Translations under genes and position numbers: made by a program
Notes under the pieces: generated by a model
Told to the model about the DNA's origin: nothing
Seen by the model: the letters and a program-made list of their open reading frames with translations, nothing else
The model's database searches: none
Origin: Umezawaea tangerina
Lineage (GTDB): Bacteria > Actinomycetota > Actinomycetes > Mycobacteriales > Pseudonocardiaceae
DNA: 64,000 bases
NCBI RefSeq assembly: GCF_003002815.1
Contig: NZ_PVTF01000011.1
Location: 1 to 64,000, forward strand
Direction of reading: 5' to 3'
In this document: positions 1 to 9,514 of the stretch, one piece after another
How positions within the stretch are numbered: position 1 is the stretch's first letter
How the letters are laid out: the number at the start of each line of letters is the position of its first letter

Positions 1-855
1 CCGCGGATCTTCATGGCGGTGCGGCGGGAGTCGCGGTTCCCGATCTCGGAGATCCTGGCGCAGACGCCGGAGATCCCGACCGGTACGCAGTGGGGGATCT
101 TCCTGCGCAACCACGACGAGCTCACGCTCGAGATGGTCACGGACGAAGAGCGCGACTACATGTACACCGAGTACGCCAAGGACCCGCGGATGAAGGCCAA
201 CATCGGCATCCGCCGCCGGTTGGCCCCGTTGCTGGAGAACGACCGCAACCAGCAGGAGCTGTTCACGGCGATGCTGCTGTCGCTGCCGGGTTCGCCCGTC
301 CTGTATTACGGCGACGAGATCGGCATGGGCGACAACATCTGGCTGGGCGACCGCGACGCGGTGCGCACGCCGATGCAGTGGACCCCCGACCGCAACGCCG
401 GCTTCTCGACCGGGGATCCGGGGCGCGTCTACCTGCCCGCCATCTCCGACGCCGTGTACGGCTACCAGGCGGTCAACGTCGAGGCGCAGCAGCACAACGA
501 GTCGTCGCTGCTGAACTGGACCCGCCGGATGCTGCACGTCCGGTCCCGGCACCCCGCCTTCGGGCACGGCACCTACACGGAGGTGGACGCCTCCAACCCC
601 AGCGTGCTCGCGTTCCTGAGGCGTCGCGACGCCTCCGACGGCCACCCCGAGGAGGACGCCGTGATGTGCGTGTTCAACCTGTCCCGCTTCCCGCAGCCGG
701 TGGAGCTCGACCTGTCGGGCCACCTCGGGGCGGAGCTGGTCGAGCTGACCGGAGGGGTGCCCTTCGGCCGGGTCGACCGGCCGGAGCACCCGGTGACCCT
801 CGCCGGACACGGGTTCCTGTGGCTCGGTGTCGTCGCGCCGGGCGGTGGGTCGTGA
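1..855 (+). CDS. treS: Trehalose synthase (maltose alpha-D-glucosyltransferase), 5'-truncated
   Basis: This is the C-terminal 284 residues of a GH13 trehalose synthase, which interconverts maltose and trehalose in the cytoplasm. The frame is open to base 1, so the start lies upstream of the window. The GH13 motif FLRNHDE (nt about 100-120) carries the third conserved carboxylate, and [23 protein letters not shown] is typical of TreS. The final 80 residues form the usual beta-sandwich domain. The stop overlaps the GTG start of the maltokinase gene (GTGA at 852-855), so the two are translationally coupled. TreS followed by maltokinase and branching enzyme is the standard order of the trehalose-to-alpha-glucan (GlgE) pathway, in which TreS-derived maltose is phosphorylated by the next gene product. 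Confidence 0.95.
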   Translation, partial: PRIFMAVRRESRFPISEILAQTPEIPTGTQWGIFLRNHDELTLEMVTDEERDYMYTEYAKDPRMKANIGIRRRLAPLLENDRNQQELFTAMLLSLPGSPVLYYGDEIGMGDNIWLGDRDAVRTPMQWTPDRNAGFSTGDPGRVYLPAISDAVYGYQAVNVEAQQHNESSLLNWTRRMLHVRSRHPAFGHGTYTEVDASNPSVLAFLRRRDASDGHPEEDAVMCVFNLSRFPQPVELDLSGHLGAELVELTGGVPFGRVDRPEHPVTLAGHGFLWLGVVAPGGGS

Positions 856-2240
856 CCGGGCCGGGTCTGACCGACGCGCTGGCCGCGTGGTTGCCGCGCC
901 AGCGCTGGTACGGAGGTCGGGGGACCACCACCACCGGTGTCGACGTCGAGCGCGTGGTCGAGCTGGCGGACGACCTCGGCCGCGGTGGCGTCCGCGCGGT
1001 GCTGCTCGTGGTCCGCGCCCACCTCTCCACCGGCGAGTCCCACCTCTACCAGGTGCCGCTGGCCGTGCGCGCCACGATGCCGTCCGGTGTGGACGGTGGT
1101 CCGATCGCGCGCCGGGACGGGCTGGTGCTCTACGACGCGACCTCCGACCCGGAGGCGATGGCGCTGCTGCTCGGCGTGATCGCCCGCGGCGGCGACCGCT
1201 CCGGGGTGGAGTCGACCGCGGACGACCCGGACGAGCTGCGGGCGGCCGTCCGCGCCGGGGTGCCCGCGCGACGGCTGCGCGGCGAGCAGTCCAACACCTC
1301 CGTGGTGTTCGGCGACCGGGTGATCGTGAAGCTGTTCCGCAGGCTGGCCACCGGCACCAACCCGGACCTGGAGGTGCACCGGGCGCTGCGCCCGTACGGG
1401 CTGCCGCACGTCGCCGCGCTGCTGGGATCGGTGGCCACGACCCTCGACGGGGAGCCGGTGACCCTGGCGCTGGCGCAGCGGTTCGTGCCGGGCGCGGTGG
1501 ACGGCTGGGAGTTGGCGACCGCTGCCGCCCGCGCCCCGGCGGGCCAGGACCTGCTGCCCGAGGACGACCTGCGCGCGTTGGGGATCGCGGTGGCCGAGGT
1601 GCACCACGCGCTGGGCCGCGCGTTCGGCACCTCGGCGCTCACCGGTCCGCTGCTGGCGGACGCACGCGACACGATGCTGACCCGGCTCGACGGCGCGGTC
1701 GTGGCCGCGCCGGTGCTGGAGCCGTACGCGGACGAGGTGCGCGGCGCGTTCGCCGGGCTGACCGGGGTCCCGCCCGGCGAGCACGTGCAGCGCGTGCACG
1801 GGGACCTGCACCTCGGCCAGGTGCTGCGCACGGCCGACGGCTGGAAGGTGATCGACTTCGAGGGCGAGCCGTCGGCGCCGATCGCCCGCCGGGTCGTGGC
1901 GGACTCCCCGTTGCGCGACGTCGCCGGGATGCTGCGGTCGTTCGACTACGCGGCCGCCCAGGTCGAGCTGTCCTGCGGCTCCTACGGCGAGGTGGTGGCC
2001 GCCCGGCGCTGGGCGGAACGCGCCAAGGCGGCGTTCCTGGCCGGGTACGGCGCCGCGACCGGCACCGACCTCTCGGGCCGCGCGGAGCTGTTGCGCGCCT
2101 GGGAACTGGACAAGGCGGTGTACGAGGTGGTCTACGAGACGCGCCACCGGCCAGGCTGGGCGCGGATCCCGTTGCGGGCAGTCGCCGGTGCCGGTGCCGC
2201 GCGGGGAGGTGGCGGCCATGGGTTCCACGACGCGCGGTGA
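852..2240 (+). CDS. mak: Maltokinase
   Basis: This 462-residue protein matches the stand-alone maltokinase (Mak/Pep2), which phosphorylates maltose at C1 with ATP to give maltose-1-phosphate for GlgE. The N terminus ([15 protein letters not shown]) is the characteristic Mak lead-in. The aminoglycoside-phosphotransferase-like catalytic loop HGDLHLGQ starts near residue 316 and is followed by the metal-binding VIDFEGEP, both diagnostic of this family. The GTG start at 852 overlaps the treS stop and is the only start that fits the family length. The last 23 bases overlap the branching-enzyme gene, so treS, mak and glgB form one transcription unit. Confidence 0.94.
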   Translation: MTGPGLTDALAAWLPRQRWYGGRGTTTTGVDVERVVELADDLGRGGVRAVLLVVRAHLSTGESHLYQVPLAVRATMPSGVDGGPIARRDGLVLYDATSDPEAMALLLGVIARGGDRSGVESTADDPDELRAAVRAGVPARRLRGEQSNTSVVFGDRVIVKLFRRLATGTNPDLEVHRALRPYGLPHVAALLGSVATTLDGEPVTLALAQRFVPGAVDGWELATAAARAPAGQDLLPEDDLRALGIAVAEVHHALGRAFGTSALTGPLLADARDTMLTRLDGAVVAAPVLEPYADEVRGAFAGLTGVPPGEHVQRVHGDLHLGQVLRTADGWKVIDFEGEPSAPIARRVVADSPLRDVAGMLRSFDYAAAQVELSCGSYGEVVAARRWAERAKAAFLAGYGAATGTDLSGRAELLRAWELDKAVYEVVYETRHRPGWARIPLRAVAGAGAARGGGGHGFHDAR

Positions 2241-4398
2241 CCACGGCGCCCCCGCGGCGGCTCGGGCGCTGCTGGACGGCGAGCACCCCGACCCGCACGC
2301 CGTCCTGGGTCCGCACCGGGACGGCGACGCGGTCGTGGTGCGGGTGCTGCGGCCCGGCGCGGACGCCGTCGACGTGCTGCTGCCCGACGGCACCGCGGTC
2401 CCGCTGGCGGCCGCGCACCCCGGCGGCCTGTTCTCGGCCCGGTTACCCGGCCCACCCGGCCGCTACCGGCTGATCGTGCGCACCGGCGACCGCGTCGAGG
2501 TCGTCGACGACGGCTACCGCCTGCCGCCGGTGCTGGAGCGGTCGGACCGGAGGTCGATCGCCGAGGGTTCCCACCGGCACCTCTGGCGGGTGTTGGGTGC
2601 CCACCGGCGCACCCGTGTCGGCGACGAGGACGTGGCCGGGGTGGCGTTCGCGGTGTGGGCGCCGAACGCGCGGGGCGTCCGGGTGCGCGGCGACTTCGAC
2701 GGCTGGGACGGCCGCGCGAACCCGATGCGGCTGCTGGCCGACTGCGGCGTGTGGGAGCTGTTCGTGCCCGGTGTGGCCGACGGCGCCCGCTACCGGTTCG
2801 ACGTGCTCGGCGCGGACGGGCGGTGGCGGGAGAAAGCGGACCCGGCTGCGTCGGCGGCCGAGTGCCCGCCCGCCAACGCCTCCGTCGTGCACACCACCGG
2901 CCACACCTGGCGCGACGGCGGGTGGCTCGCCCGCCGCGCCGCCGCGGACTGGGCCGCCGAGCCGTTGAGCGCCTACGAGGTCCACCTCGGTTCTTGGACG
3001 TCCACATCGGACACCTCAGGTGGCTGGCCGGACTACCGGACGCTGGCGCACGCGCTGGCGGACCACGTCACGGCGCTGGGCTTCACCCACGTGGAGCTGA
3101 TGCCGGTCGCCGAGCACCCGTTCAGCGGCTCGTGGGGCTACCAGGTGACCTCGCACTTCGCGCCGACCGCGAGGTTCGGCGACCCGGACGGCTTCCGCTA
3201 CCTGGTCGACCACCTGCACCGGCGGGGGATCGGGGTGCTGCTGGACTTCGTGCCCGCGCACTTCCCGCGCGACGACTGGGCGCTGGCCCGCTTCGACGGG
3301 ACCGCGCTCTACGAGCACCCCGATCCGCGCCGCGGCGAGCACCCGGACTGGGGCACGCTGGTGTTCGACTTCGGGCGGCCGCAGGTGCGCGACTTCCTGG
3401 TGTCCGCCGCGCTGCACTGGATCGAGGAGTTCCACGTCGACGGGCTGCGGGTGGACGCGGTGTCGTCGATGCTCTACCTGGACTACTCCCGAGGCGAGGG
3501 CCAGTGGCTGCCCAACGAGCACGGCGGGCGGGAGAACCTGGAGGCGGTCGCCCTGCTGCGGGAGCTGACCGCGGCCGTGCACCGCGAGCACCCCGGCGTG
3601 CTGGTCGTGGCCGAGGAGTCCACGGCGTGGCCGGGCGTGACCTCCGCCGACGGGCTCGGGTTCGACCTGAAGTGGAACATGGGCTGGATGCACGACGTGC
3701 TCGACCACGTCTCGCACGACCCGGAGGACCGGCCCGCGGTGCACGACCGGCTCGCGTTCTCGTTCTCCTACGCGTGGAGCGAGCGGTACGTGCTGCCGCT
3801 GTCGCACGACGAGGTGGTGCACGGCAAGGGTTCCCTGTGGGCCCGCACCCCCGGCGACGGGCCCGCGAAGGCCGCGGGGCTGCGGCTGCTGCTGGCCCAC
3901 GCCTGGGCGCACCCCGGCAAGCAGCTGCTGTTCATGGGCGGTGAGTTCGGCCAGCCGGGGGAGTGGGACGCCGACGGCCACCCGCCGTGGCACCTGCTGG
4001 ACGAGCCACCGCACCGGGACGTGGCGCGCCTGGTGGCGCGGCTCAACGAGCTGCACCGCGCGCTCCCGGCGCTGCACGCGCTGGACCACTCGCCCGACGG
4101 GTTCCGCTGGGTCAGCGGCGACGCCGACGGCGGGGTGCTGGCGTTCCTGCGGCTGGACGGGGCGGGTCAGGTGCTGCTGTGCGCGGAGAACTTCTCCGCC
4201 ACCGGCCACCGGGGCTACCGCGTCGGCGTGCCCGAACCCGGCCCGTGGTCGGTCGTGCTGGACACCGAGGACCTCGACCGCCGCGACATCGCGGTCGCAC
4301 GGCCCGTGCCGTGGCACGGCATGCCCGCGTCCGTCGAGCTCGACCTCGCGCCGTCGTCGGCGCTGTGGCTGCGACCGGCCGGAGTGCGCCGCAGGTGA
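2218..4398 (+). CDS. glgB: 1,4-alpha-glucan branching enzyme
   Basis: This is a GH13 branching enzyme of 726 residues, the usual length. It transfers oligoglucan segments to form alpha-1,6 branches in glycogen or GlgE-made glucan. An N-terminal CBM48-type module precedes the (beta/alpha)8 barrel. Catalytic motifs are visible: the nucleophile Asp in GLRVDAVSSM (near residue 413), the acid/base Glu in VVAEEST (near 465) and the third Asp in LSHDEVVHGKG (near 530). I chose the ATG at 2218 because GGGGAGG lies 8-9 bases upstream; an earlier in-frame start at 2188 lies deeper inside mak and lacks a comparable site. It is the last gene of the treS-mak-glgB unit. Confidence 0.95.
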   Translation: MGSTTRGDHGAPAAARALLDGEHPDPHAVLGPHRDGDAVVVRVLRPGADAVDVLLPDGTAVPLAAAHPGGLFSARLPGPPGRYRLIVRTGDRVEVVDDGYRLPPVLERSDRRSIAEGSHRHLWRVLGAHRRTRVGDEDVAGVAFAVWAPNARGVRVRGDFDGWDGRANPMRLLADCGVWELFVPGVADGARYRFDVLGADGRWREKADPAASAAECPPANASVVHTTGHTWRDGGWLARRAAADWAAEPLSAYEVHLGSWTSTSDTSGGWPDYRTLAHALADHVTALGFTHVELMPVAEHPFSGSWGYQVTSHFAPTARFGDPDGFRYLVDHLHRRGIGVLLDFVPAHFPRDDWALARFDGTALYEHPDPRRGEHPDWGTLVFDFGRPQVRDFLVSAALHWIEEFHVDGLRVDAVSSMLYLDYSRGEGQWLPNEHGGRENLEAVALLRELTAAVHREHPGVLVVAEESTAWPGVTSADGLGFDLKWNMGWMHDVLDHVSHDPEDRPAVHDRLAFSFSYAWSERYVLPLSHDEVVHGKGSLWARTPGDGPAKAAGLRLLLAHAWAHPGKQLLFMGGEFGQPGEWDADGHPPWHLLDEPPHRDVARLVARLNELHRALPALHALDHSPDGFRWVSGDADGGVLAFLRLDGAGQVLLCAENFSATGHRGYRVGVPEPGPWSVVLDTEDLDRRDIAVARPVPWHGMPASVELDLAPSSALWLRPAGVRRR

Positions 4399-4426
4399 CG
4401 CAGTACCGGCGCCGGTGCTGCGTTTC

Positions 4427-4439
4427 GTTGTGGCACAAC
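4427..4439. promoter_or_regulatory. 13-bp perfect inverted repeat upstream of the DJ-1/ThDP gene block
   Basis: GTTGTG-G-CACAAC is a perfect 6-bp inverted repeat in the 127-bp gap between glgB and the first DJ-1 gene. It sits in a G+T-rich stretch (GTTTCG at 4422 and GGGTTG at about 4449) that loosely resembles the GNNT...GGGTA promoters read by SigB-like factors in streptomycetes. It could be an operator or promoter element for the gene block starting at 4526. The promoter reading is weak because the spacing is not canonical. Confidence 0.3.
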
Positions 4440-4525
4440 GGTTGCCCGGGTTGAATCGGAGTCGCGGCCGGGAACAAGTCCTCTTCGGACGGAGCGACCG
4501 GACCGCGAGCAGAGGAGGAGAAGCG

Positions 4526-5350
4526 ATGTCCCGCAAGATTCTGACCGTCCTCTCGGAGTACGGCTACTGGGGCGAGGAGCTGCTCGGCCCGTTGGTCGCC
4601 TTCGACGAGCAGGGCTACGAGACGGTCTTCGCCACGCCCAACGGCAAGCGCCCCCAGGCGCTGCCGCCGAGCCTGGACCCCGGCTACGTCGACCCGCCGC
4701 TGGGCCGGTCGGTCACCACGCCGGAGGTCGCCGTCGCGGCCCGCGAGCTGGACAAGTCCGCGCGCCTGGACAACCCGGTCAGCCTGGCCGAGTGGATCCC
4801 CGAGCGGCCCTACGACAGCGAGCCCAACCCGCTGCGCCTCATGGAGGCCTACTACCGCGAGCTGGCCGAGCTGGAGGGCGACGTCGAGCAGTACGACGCC
4901 CTCGTGATCGTCGGCGGCAGCGGCCCGATCGTCGACCTCGCCAACAACGGGCGGCTGCACGAGCTGGTGCTCGCGTTCGTCCGCGCCGACAAGCCGGTCC
5001 TCGGCCTGTGCTACGGCGTCGCCACCCTGGCGTTCGCCCGCGACTGGGACGACCGCGCGAGCATCATCTGGGGCAAGCACGTCACGGGCCACTGCAAGGA
5101 GTACGACTACAAGGACGGCACCGGCTTCATCGGCGTGGACTTCAACATGGGGCCGCCGCCGTACCCGCTGGAGTACATCCTGCGCGACGCCACCGGCCCC
5201 GACGGCCGCTTCCACGGCAACGTCGGCAAGGAGACCTCGGTGATCGTCGACTACCCGTTCGTCACCGCCCGGTCCACTCCGGACTCCTTCCTCGGCGGGC
5301 GCAAGCTCGTCGAGACCCTGGAAAGCGGTCTGCGCCGCTTCGGCTGGTAA
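4526..5350 (+). CDS. DJ-1/PfpI family protein (class I glutamine-amidotransferase fold)
   Basis: This 274-residue protein has the DJ-1/PfpI/Hsp31 flavodoxin-like fold. The sequence begins KILTVLSEYGYWGEELLGPL, passes through YDALVIVGGSGPIVDLANN, and places the nucleophile-elbow cysteine C162 in GLCYGVATLAF. Relatives act as glyoxalase III/deglycase-type enzymes, chaperones or amidases, and the sequence does not say which. The ATG at 4526 follows AGGAGGAG at 4513-4520. It opens a co-oriented block with a ThDP enzyme and a second, divergent DJ-1 protein, so a role in handling reactive carbonyls or in a dedicated metabolic step during stress is plausible but unproven. Confidence 0.85.
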   Translation: MSRKILTVLSEYGYWGEELLGPLVAFDEQGYETVFATPNGKRPQALPPSLDPGYVDPPLGRSVTTPEVAVAARELDKSARLDNPVSLAEWIPERPYDSEPNPLRLMEAYYRELAELEGDVEQYDALVIVGGSGPIVDLANNGRLHELVLAFVRADKPVLGLCYGVATLAFARDWDDRASIIWGKHVTGHCKEYDYKDGTGFIGVDFNMGPPPYPLEYILRDATGPDGRFHGNVGKETSVIVDYPFVTARSTPDSFLGGRKLVETLESGLRRFGW

Positions 5351-5385
5351 CCGCACACCCCGACGAACCGAGTGGAGGAGGAACG

Positions 5386-6993
5386 ATGGGCGAGCGACCA
5401 GGCAAGATCGCGATCTTCGAGCAGTTCGCGGCCGACGGCATGACGACGATGTTCGGCAACCCCGGCACCGTCGAGCAGGGGTTCCTGGACGTGCTCGAGC
5501 AGCTGCCCGGCTTCGACTACGTGCTGGCGCTGCAGGAGACCGTGGCCGTGGGCATCGCCGACGGCTACGCCAGGGCCACCGCCGGTCCGGCGCTCGTCCA
5601 ACTCCACACCGGGGTCGGGTTGGGCAACGCGATCGGCATGCTCTACCAGGCCAAGCGGGGGCACTCGCCGCTCGTGGTGATCGCAGGCGACGCCGGTGTG
5701 CGCTACGACGCGATGGACTCCCAGATGGCCGTGGACCTGGTGGAGATGGCGAAGCCGGTCACCAAGTACGCGACCAGGGTGACGCACCCCGCGTCGCTGC
5801 TGCGCGTGCTGCGCCGCGCCGTCAAGACCGCCATGACGGCGCCGCGCGGACCGGTGTTCGTGGCGCTGCCGATGGACGTGCTGGACGAGCTGACGGCCGA
5901 ACCGGCCGTCGCCAGCACGATCCCGACCCGCGCGGTCCTGCCCGTGGGGGAGGAGCTGGACCGCGCGGTGGCCGCCCTGCGCGGCGCGGCGAACCCGATC
6001 GTCCTGATGGGCGACGGGGTCGCCGTGTCCGGCGCGCAGGCCGAGCTCGCCAGGGTCGCCGAGCTGCTCGGCGCGCCCGTGTGGGGGCTCGACAACTCCG
6101 AGCTCAACATGGACTCGGCGCACCCGCTCTACCGCGGGCAGCTGGGCCACATGTTCGGCGAGGTCAGCGCCCGCGCCGTCGCGGACGCGGACGCGGTGCT
6201 GGTGGTGGGCACCTACACCTTCCCCGAGGTGTTCCCGTCACTGGCGTCCCCGTTCCGCGACGGCGCGCGTGTCGTGCACGTCGACCTGGACGACTGGGAG
6301 ATCGCCAAGAACTTCCCGGTCGACGTGGCGCTGGTGGCCGACCCGAGGCCGACGCTGGCCGCGCTGGCCGACCGGCTCGTCGAGGCGGGTGCCGTCTCCA
6401 CCACCGCGCCCACCACGTGGACGCGGCCCGAGGTCGGGGCGGACAGCCCGTTGATCGAGGTGTTCGCCGCGGAGCTGGCCGCGCGGGCCGGTGACGGGCT
6501 GGTCGTGTTCGACGAGGCGCTCACCGCGTCGCCCGGACTGGTCAAGCACCTGCCTCCCCGGCAGCCGGGCGACTACTTCCTCACCCGCGGCGGGTCGCTG
6601 GGGGTCGGCATCCCCGGTGCCATCGGCGTGAAGCTCGCCCGACCGGAGGCGGAGGTCGTCGGCTTCACCGGCGACGGCGGCAGCATGTACACGATCCAGG
6701 CGCTGTGGACGGCCGCCCGCTACGACGTCGGCGCGAAGTTCGTCATCTGCAACAACCACCGCTACGAGCTGCTCGACCTGAACATCGAGCAGTACTGGCG
6801 GGAGCGCGGCGTCGACCCGCACCCGCACCCCGACGGCTTCGACCTCGGCCGCCCCGACATCGGTTTCGCGGAGCTCGCGCGCGGCCTCGGCGTCGAGTCG
6901 GTCCGGGTGGAGAAGCCCGAAGAGGTGCCCGCGGCCGTGCGCCGGATGCTCGCCCACGACGGCCCGTTCCTCGTCGACCTCGTGACGGCGTAG
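5386..6993 (+). CDS. ThDP-dependent enzyme, benzoylformate-decarboxylase-like
   Basis: This 535-residue protein has the full three-domain layout of ThDP-dependent 2-keto acid decarboxylases/acetolactate-synthase relatives. E51 (in ALQETVAVGIADGYARA) is the cofactor-activating glutamate. H74 in QLHTGVGLGNA corresponds in position and context to the active-site histidine of benzoylformate decarboxylase. The C-terminal ThDP/Mg motif runs from GDGG at residues 429-432 to NN at 456-457. It is closer to MdlC than to pyruvate oxidase or acetolactate synthase, but the substrate cannot be read from sequence. The start at 5386 follows GGAGGAGG. It lies 35 bp after one DJ-1 gene and 9 bp before another, an arrangement that suggests a shared substrate or product. 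Confidence 0.85.
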   Translation: MGERPGKIAIFEQFAADGMTTMFGNPGTVEQGFLDVLEQLPGFDYVLALQETVAVGIADGYARATAGPALVQLHTGVGLGNAIGMLYQAKRGHSPLVVIAGDAGVRYDAMDSQMAVDLVEMAKPVTKYATRVTHPASLLRVLRRAVKTAMTAPRGPVFVALPMDVLDELTAEPAVASTIPTRAVLPVGEELDRAVAALRGAANPIVLMGDGVAVSGAQAELARVAELLGAPVWGLDNSELNMDSAHPLYRGQLGHMFGEVSARAVADADAVLVVGTYTFPEVFPSLASPFRDGARVVHVDLDDWEIAKNFPVDVALVADPRPTLAALADRLVEAGAVSTTAPTTWTRPEVGADSPLIEVFAAELAARAGDGLVVFDEALTASPGLVKHLPPRQPGDYFLTRGGSLGVGIPGAIGVKLARPEAEVVGFTGDGGSMYTIQALWTAARYDVGAKFVICNNHRYELLDLNIEQYWRERGVDPHPHPDGFDLGRPDIGFAELARGLGVESVRVEKPEEVPAAVRRMLAHDGPFLVDLVTA

Positions 6994-7002
6994 GGGCTCG
7001 CC

Positions 7003-7671
7003 GTGGCCAACGAGATGATCACGCTGCCCGACGGGCGGCTGCACGGCAGGAAGGTCGCGATCCTCATGGAGACCGACTACGTCGAGTTCGAGATCGACTA
7101 CTACCTGCGCCGCTTCGCCGAGGAGGGCGCCACCGTGGAACTGCTGACCAGGCTGTGGGGATCGCCCAGCCTCACGTTCACCGGGCACGAACACCAGGTG
7201 CCGATCACCGTGGACGGCGACCTGGAGGCCGTGGACGACGAGCGGCTGCGCTCGTGGGACGCGCTGATCGTGCCCTCGGGCATGGTGTCCGACCGGCTGC
7301 GCTACGCCGAGCGGGTCGACCGGATCTCCCCGGCCGCGGAGCTGCTGGGCCGCGCGTTCGCGGAGCCGTCGGTCCTCAAGGGCGTCATCTGCCACGGCAT
7401 GTGGCTGGTGTCCCCGATCGCCGAGGCCGTGGCGGGGCGCGCGGTGACCTGCCACAACAACCTGATCAGCGACGTGCGGCACATGGGCGCGGTCTACACC
7501 GACCAGGACGTCGTCGTGAGCGACGACCTGGTGACCGCGCGCAGCGGCGACCACTGCCACGTGTTCGCCCGCACGCTGGTCGACCTGATGGCGGCTCGCG
7601 CGTCCGGTGGGGGCGCCTCGCGCTGGCGGGGCACCACCGGCAGGCTCAGGGGGGTGCGCGGTGGGCGCTGA
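7003..7671 (+). CDS. DJ-1/PfpI family protein (second copy)
   Basis: This 222-residue DJ-1/PfpI protein is clearly different from the one at 4526. It starts KVAILMETDYVEFEIDYYLRRF, a typical PfpI protease-like first strand and loop with the conserved acidic residue. The nucleophile elbow is C130-H131 in GVICHGMWLV, the usual Cys-His pair. HNNLISDVRHMGAVYTDQDVVVSDDLVTARS matches the PfpI/YhbO C-terminal pattern. The last 25 residues are Gly/Arg-rich and overlap the next gene. GTG at 7003 is the start, 9 bp after the ThDP gene. Enzymes of this branch are described as deglycases or glyoxal-handling proteins; the substrate here is unknown. Confidence 0.82.
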   Translation: MANEMITLPDGRLHGRKVAILMETDYVEFEIDYYLRRFAEEGATVELLTRLWGSPSLTFTGHEHQVPITVDGDLEAVDDERLRSWDALIVPSGMVSDRLRYAERVDRISPAAELLGRAFAEPSVLKGVICHGMWLVSPIAEAVAGRAVTCHNNLISDVRHMGAVYTDQDVVVSDDLVTARSGDHCHVFARTLVDLMAARASGGGASRWRGTTGRLRGVRGGR

Positions 7672-9481
7672 CCGCTGGCCCGACTTCCGCCACTCCGACC
7701 TGGTGGCGGGCTACGTCACCGCCCACGACCCGGTGCGGGGCGTGACCGACCTGCGCACCAGCGACGACCGCGCGGTGCGGATGACCTGTTCGCCCGACGT
7801 GTCGGCGGAGTTCCTGCGCAACCTGGGCGACCCCTACCGGGATGCCTCGGGCAGGCTGCCCCAGCTGCTGGTGCCGGGGCGGCACGTCCTGGCCCGCGGT
7901 GTCGTCACCCCGACGGGCGGGACCTACACGTTCGAGGCGCACCGGCTGGTGTTCCCCACCGACGTGGAGGGGAGGTACGCGTTCGAGGAGGGCGGCTGGT
8001 GGACCCGGCAGCTGCGCGAGCTGGCCCGGTTCTACCGCCGCGCCCAGTTCGGCACCGGCCCGGTCGACTTCGCCGACTACCGCACGGTGCTGAGGCTGGG
8101 CGGGGACAAGGGCGGGAACCACGTCCAGGAGACCGACACCATCTCCCGGCTCGTCTACGGGATGGCGTCGGCCTACCTGCTCACCGGCGACGAGGACCTG
8201 CTCGACGTCGCCGAGCGCGGCACCGACTACCTGCGCGAGCACGCCCGCTTCGCCGACCGCGACCACGACCTCGTGTACTGGTACCACGGGCTGGACGTGC
8301 GCGACGGGTCCGAGTCGAAGCTGTTCGCCTCGGAGTTCGGCGACGACCACCTGGCGATCCCGGCCTACGAGCAGATCTACGCGCTCACCGGTCCCACCCA
8401 GACCTACCGGGTCACCGGCGATCCTCGCGTGCTGGACGACGTCGACGCCACCTTGCGCCTGTTCTCCCGCTTCTTCCACGACGACGTGCGCGGCGGCTGG
8501 TACTCCCACGTGGACCCGGTCACGCTGAGCCCGCACGCGGAGTCGTTGGGGCGCAACAGGTCGCGGAAGAACTGGAACTCCGTCGGCGACCACGCCCCGG
8601 CTTACCTGTTCAACATCCTGCTGGCCACCGGCGACCGGCGCCACGCGGCGATGCTGGAGGAGTGCTTCGACCTGATCGTGCGGCACTTCCCCGAGGAGGG
8701 CAGTCCGTTCGTCCAGGAGCGCTTCTTCGGCGACTGGAGCCCGGACCGCGCCTGGGGCTGGCAGCAGGACCGGGCGGTGGTGGGGCACAACCTCAAGATC
8801 GCCTGGAACCTGACGCGGATGAACGCGTTGCGCCCCAAGGCCTCCTACCGCGCCTTGGCCGACAGGATCGGGCGCACGATGCCCGCGCTGGCGGGTGACG
8901 GGCAGCGCGGCGGCTGGTTCGACGTGGTCGACCGGACGCTCGCCGAGGGCGAGACCCACCACCGGCTGGTGTGGCACGACCGCAAGGCGTGGTGGCAGCA
9001 GGAGCAGGGCGTGCTGGCCTACCTCGCGCTCGCGGGCAACACCGGCGACGAGTTCTTCCTGCGCCAGGCCAGGGAGTCGGAGGCGTTCTACAACGCCTTC
9101 TTCCTCGACCACGACGAGGGCGGCGTGTACTTCAACGTCCTCGCCGACGGGACGCCGTACCTGCTGGGCACCGAACGGCTCAAGGGCAGCCACTCCATGT
9201 CGCTCTACCACGCGGCGGAGCTGTGCCTGCTGGCCGCCGTGTACGACCGGCTGCTGGTGCGCGGCGAACCGCTGGAGCTGTGGTTCCGGCCGCGGCCGGA
9301 CGCCTTCGCCGACCGGGTCCTGCGGGTGGCGCCGGACGTCCTGCCGCCGGGCCGGGTGCGGCTGGACCAGGTCGAGGTCGACGGCAGCCCGTACCGGGCG
9401 TTCGACCCCGGCGCCATGACCGTGGCGCTGCCGGACTCCGAGAAGGACCTGACCGTGCGGGTCAGGCTCCTGCCGGGCTGA
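7661..9481 (+). CDS. AGE-family (N-acylglucosamine 2-epimerase-like) alpha/alpha-barrel protein
   Basis: This is a 606-residue protein with three parts. An N-terminal beta-rich domain of about 110 residues comes first. A long (alpha/alpha)6 barrel of the N-acylglucosamine 2-epimerase/cellobiose epimerase superfamily follows, with repeated helices such as ETDTISRLVYGMASAYLLTGDEDLL and the closing KGSHSMSLYHAAELCLLAAVYDRLL. A C-terminal beta segment of about 60 residues ends it. It is longer than simple epimerases (about 400 residues) because of the two flanking domains. The GTG at 7661 has AGGGGGG 8-9 bases upstream and overlaps the DJ-1 gene by 11 bp, which supports co-expression. Isomerisation of a sugar is the family expectation; the actual substrate is not apparent. 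Confidence 0.75.
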   Translation: MGADRWPDFRHSDLVAGYVTAHDPVRGVTDLRTSDDRAVRMTCSPDVSAEFLRNLGDPYRDASGRLPQLLVPGRHVLARGVVTPTGGTYTFEAHRLVFPTDVEGRYAFEEGGWWTRQLRELARFYRRAQFGTGPVDFADYRTVLRLGGDKGGNHVQETDTISRLVYGMASAYLLTGDEDLLDVAERGTDYLREHARFADRDHDLVYWYHGLDVRDGSESKLFASEFGDDHLAIPAYEQIYALTGPTQTYRVTGDPRVLDDVDATLRLFSRFFHDDVRGGWYSHVDPVTLSPHAESLGRNRSRKNWNSVGDHAPAYLFNILLATGDRRHAAMLEECFDLIVRHFPEEGSPFVQERFFGDWSPDRAWGWQQDRAVVGHNLKIAWNLTRMNALRPKASYRALADRIGRTMPALAGDGQRGGWFDVVDRTLAEGETHHRLVWHDRKAWWQQEQGVLAYLALAGNTGDEFFLRQARESEAFYNAFFLDHDEGGVYFNVLADGTPYLLGTERLKGSHSMSLYHAAELCLLAAVYDRLLVRGEPLELWFRPRPDAFADRVLRVAPDVLPPGRVRLDQVEVDGSPYRAFDPGAMTVALPDSEKDLTVRVRLLPG

Positions 9482-9514
9482 GCTCCGGACACCGAACCGA
9501 CGCGGGGAGTGCAC

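Noticed and set aside
573-2393. Long minus-strand frame opposite treS-mak-glgB
   Set aside because: The treS, mak and glgB reading is supported by conserved catalytic motifs; the reverse frame has no recognisable domain and spans three genes.
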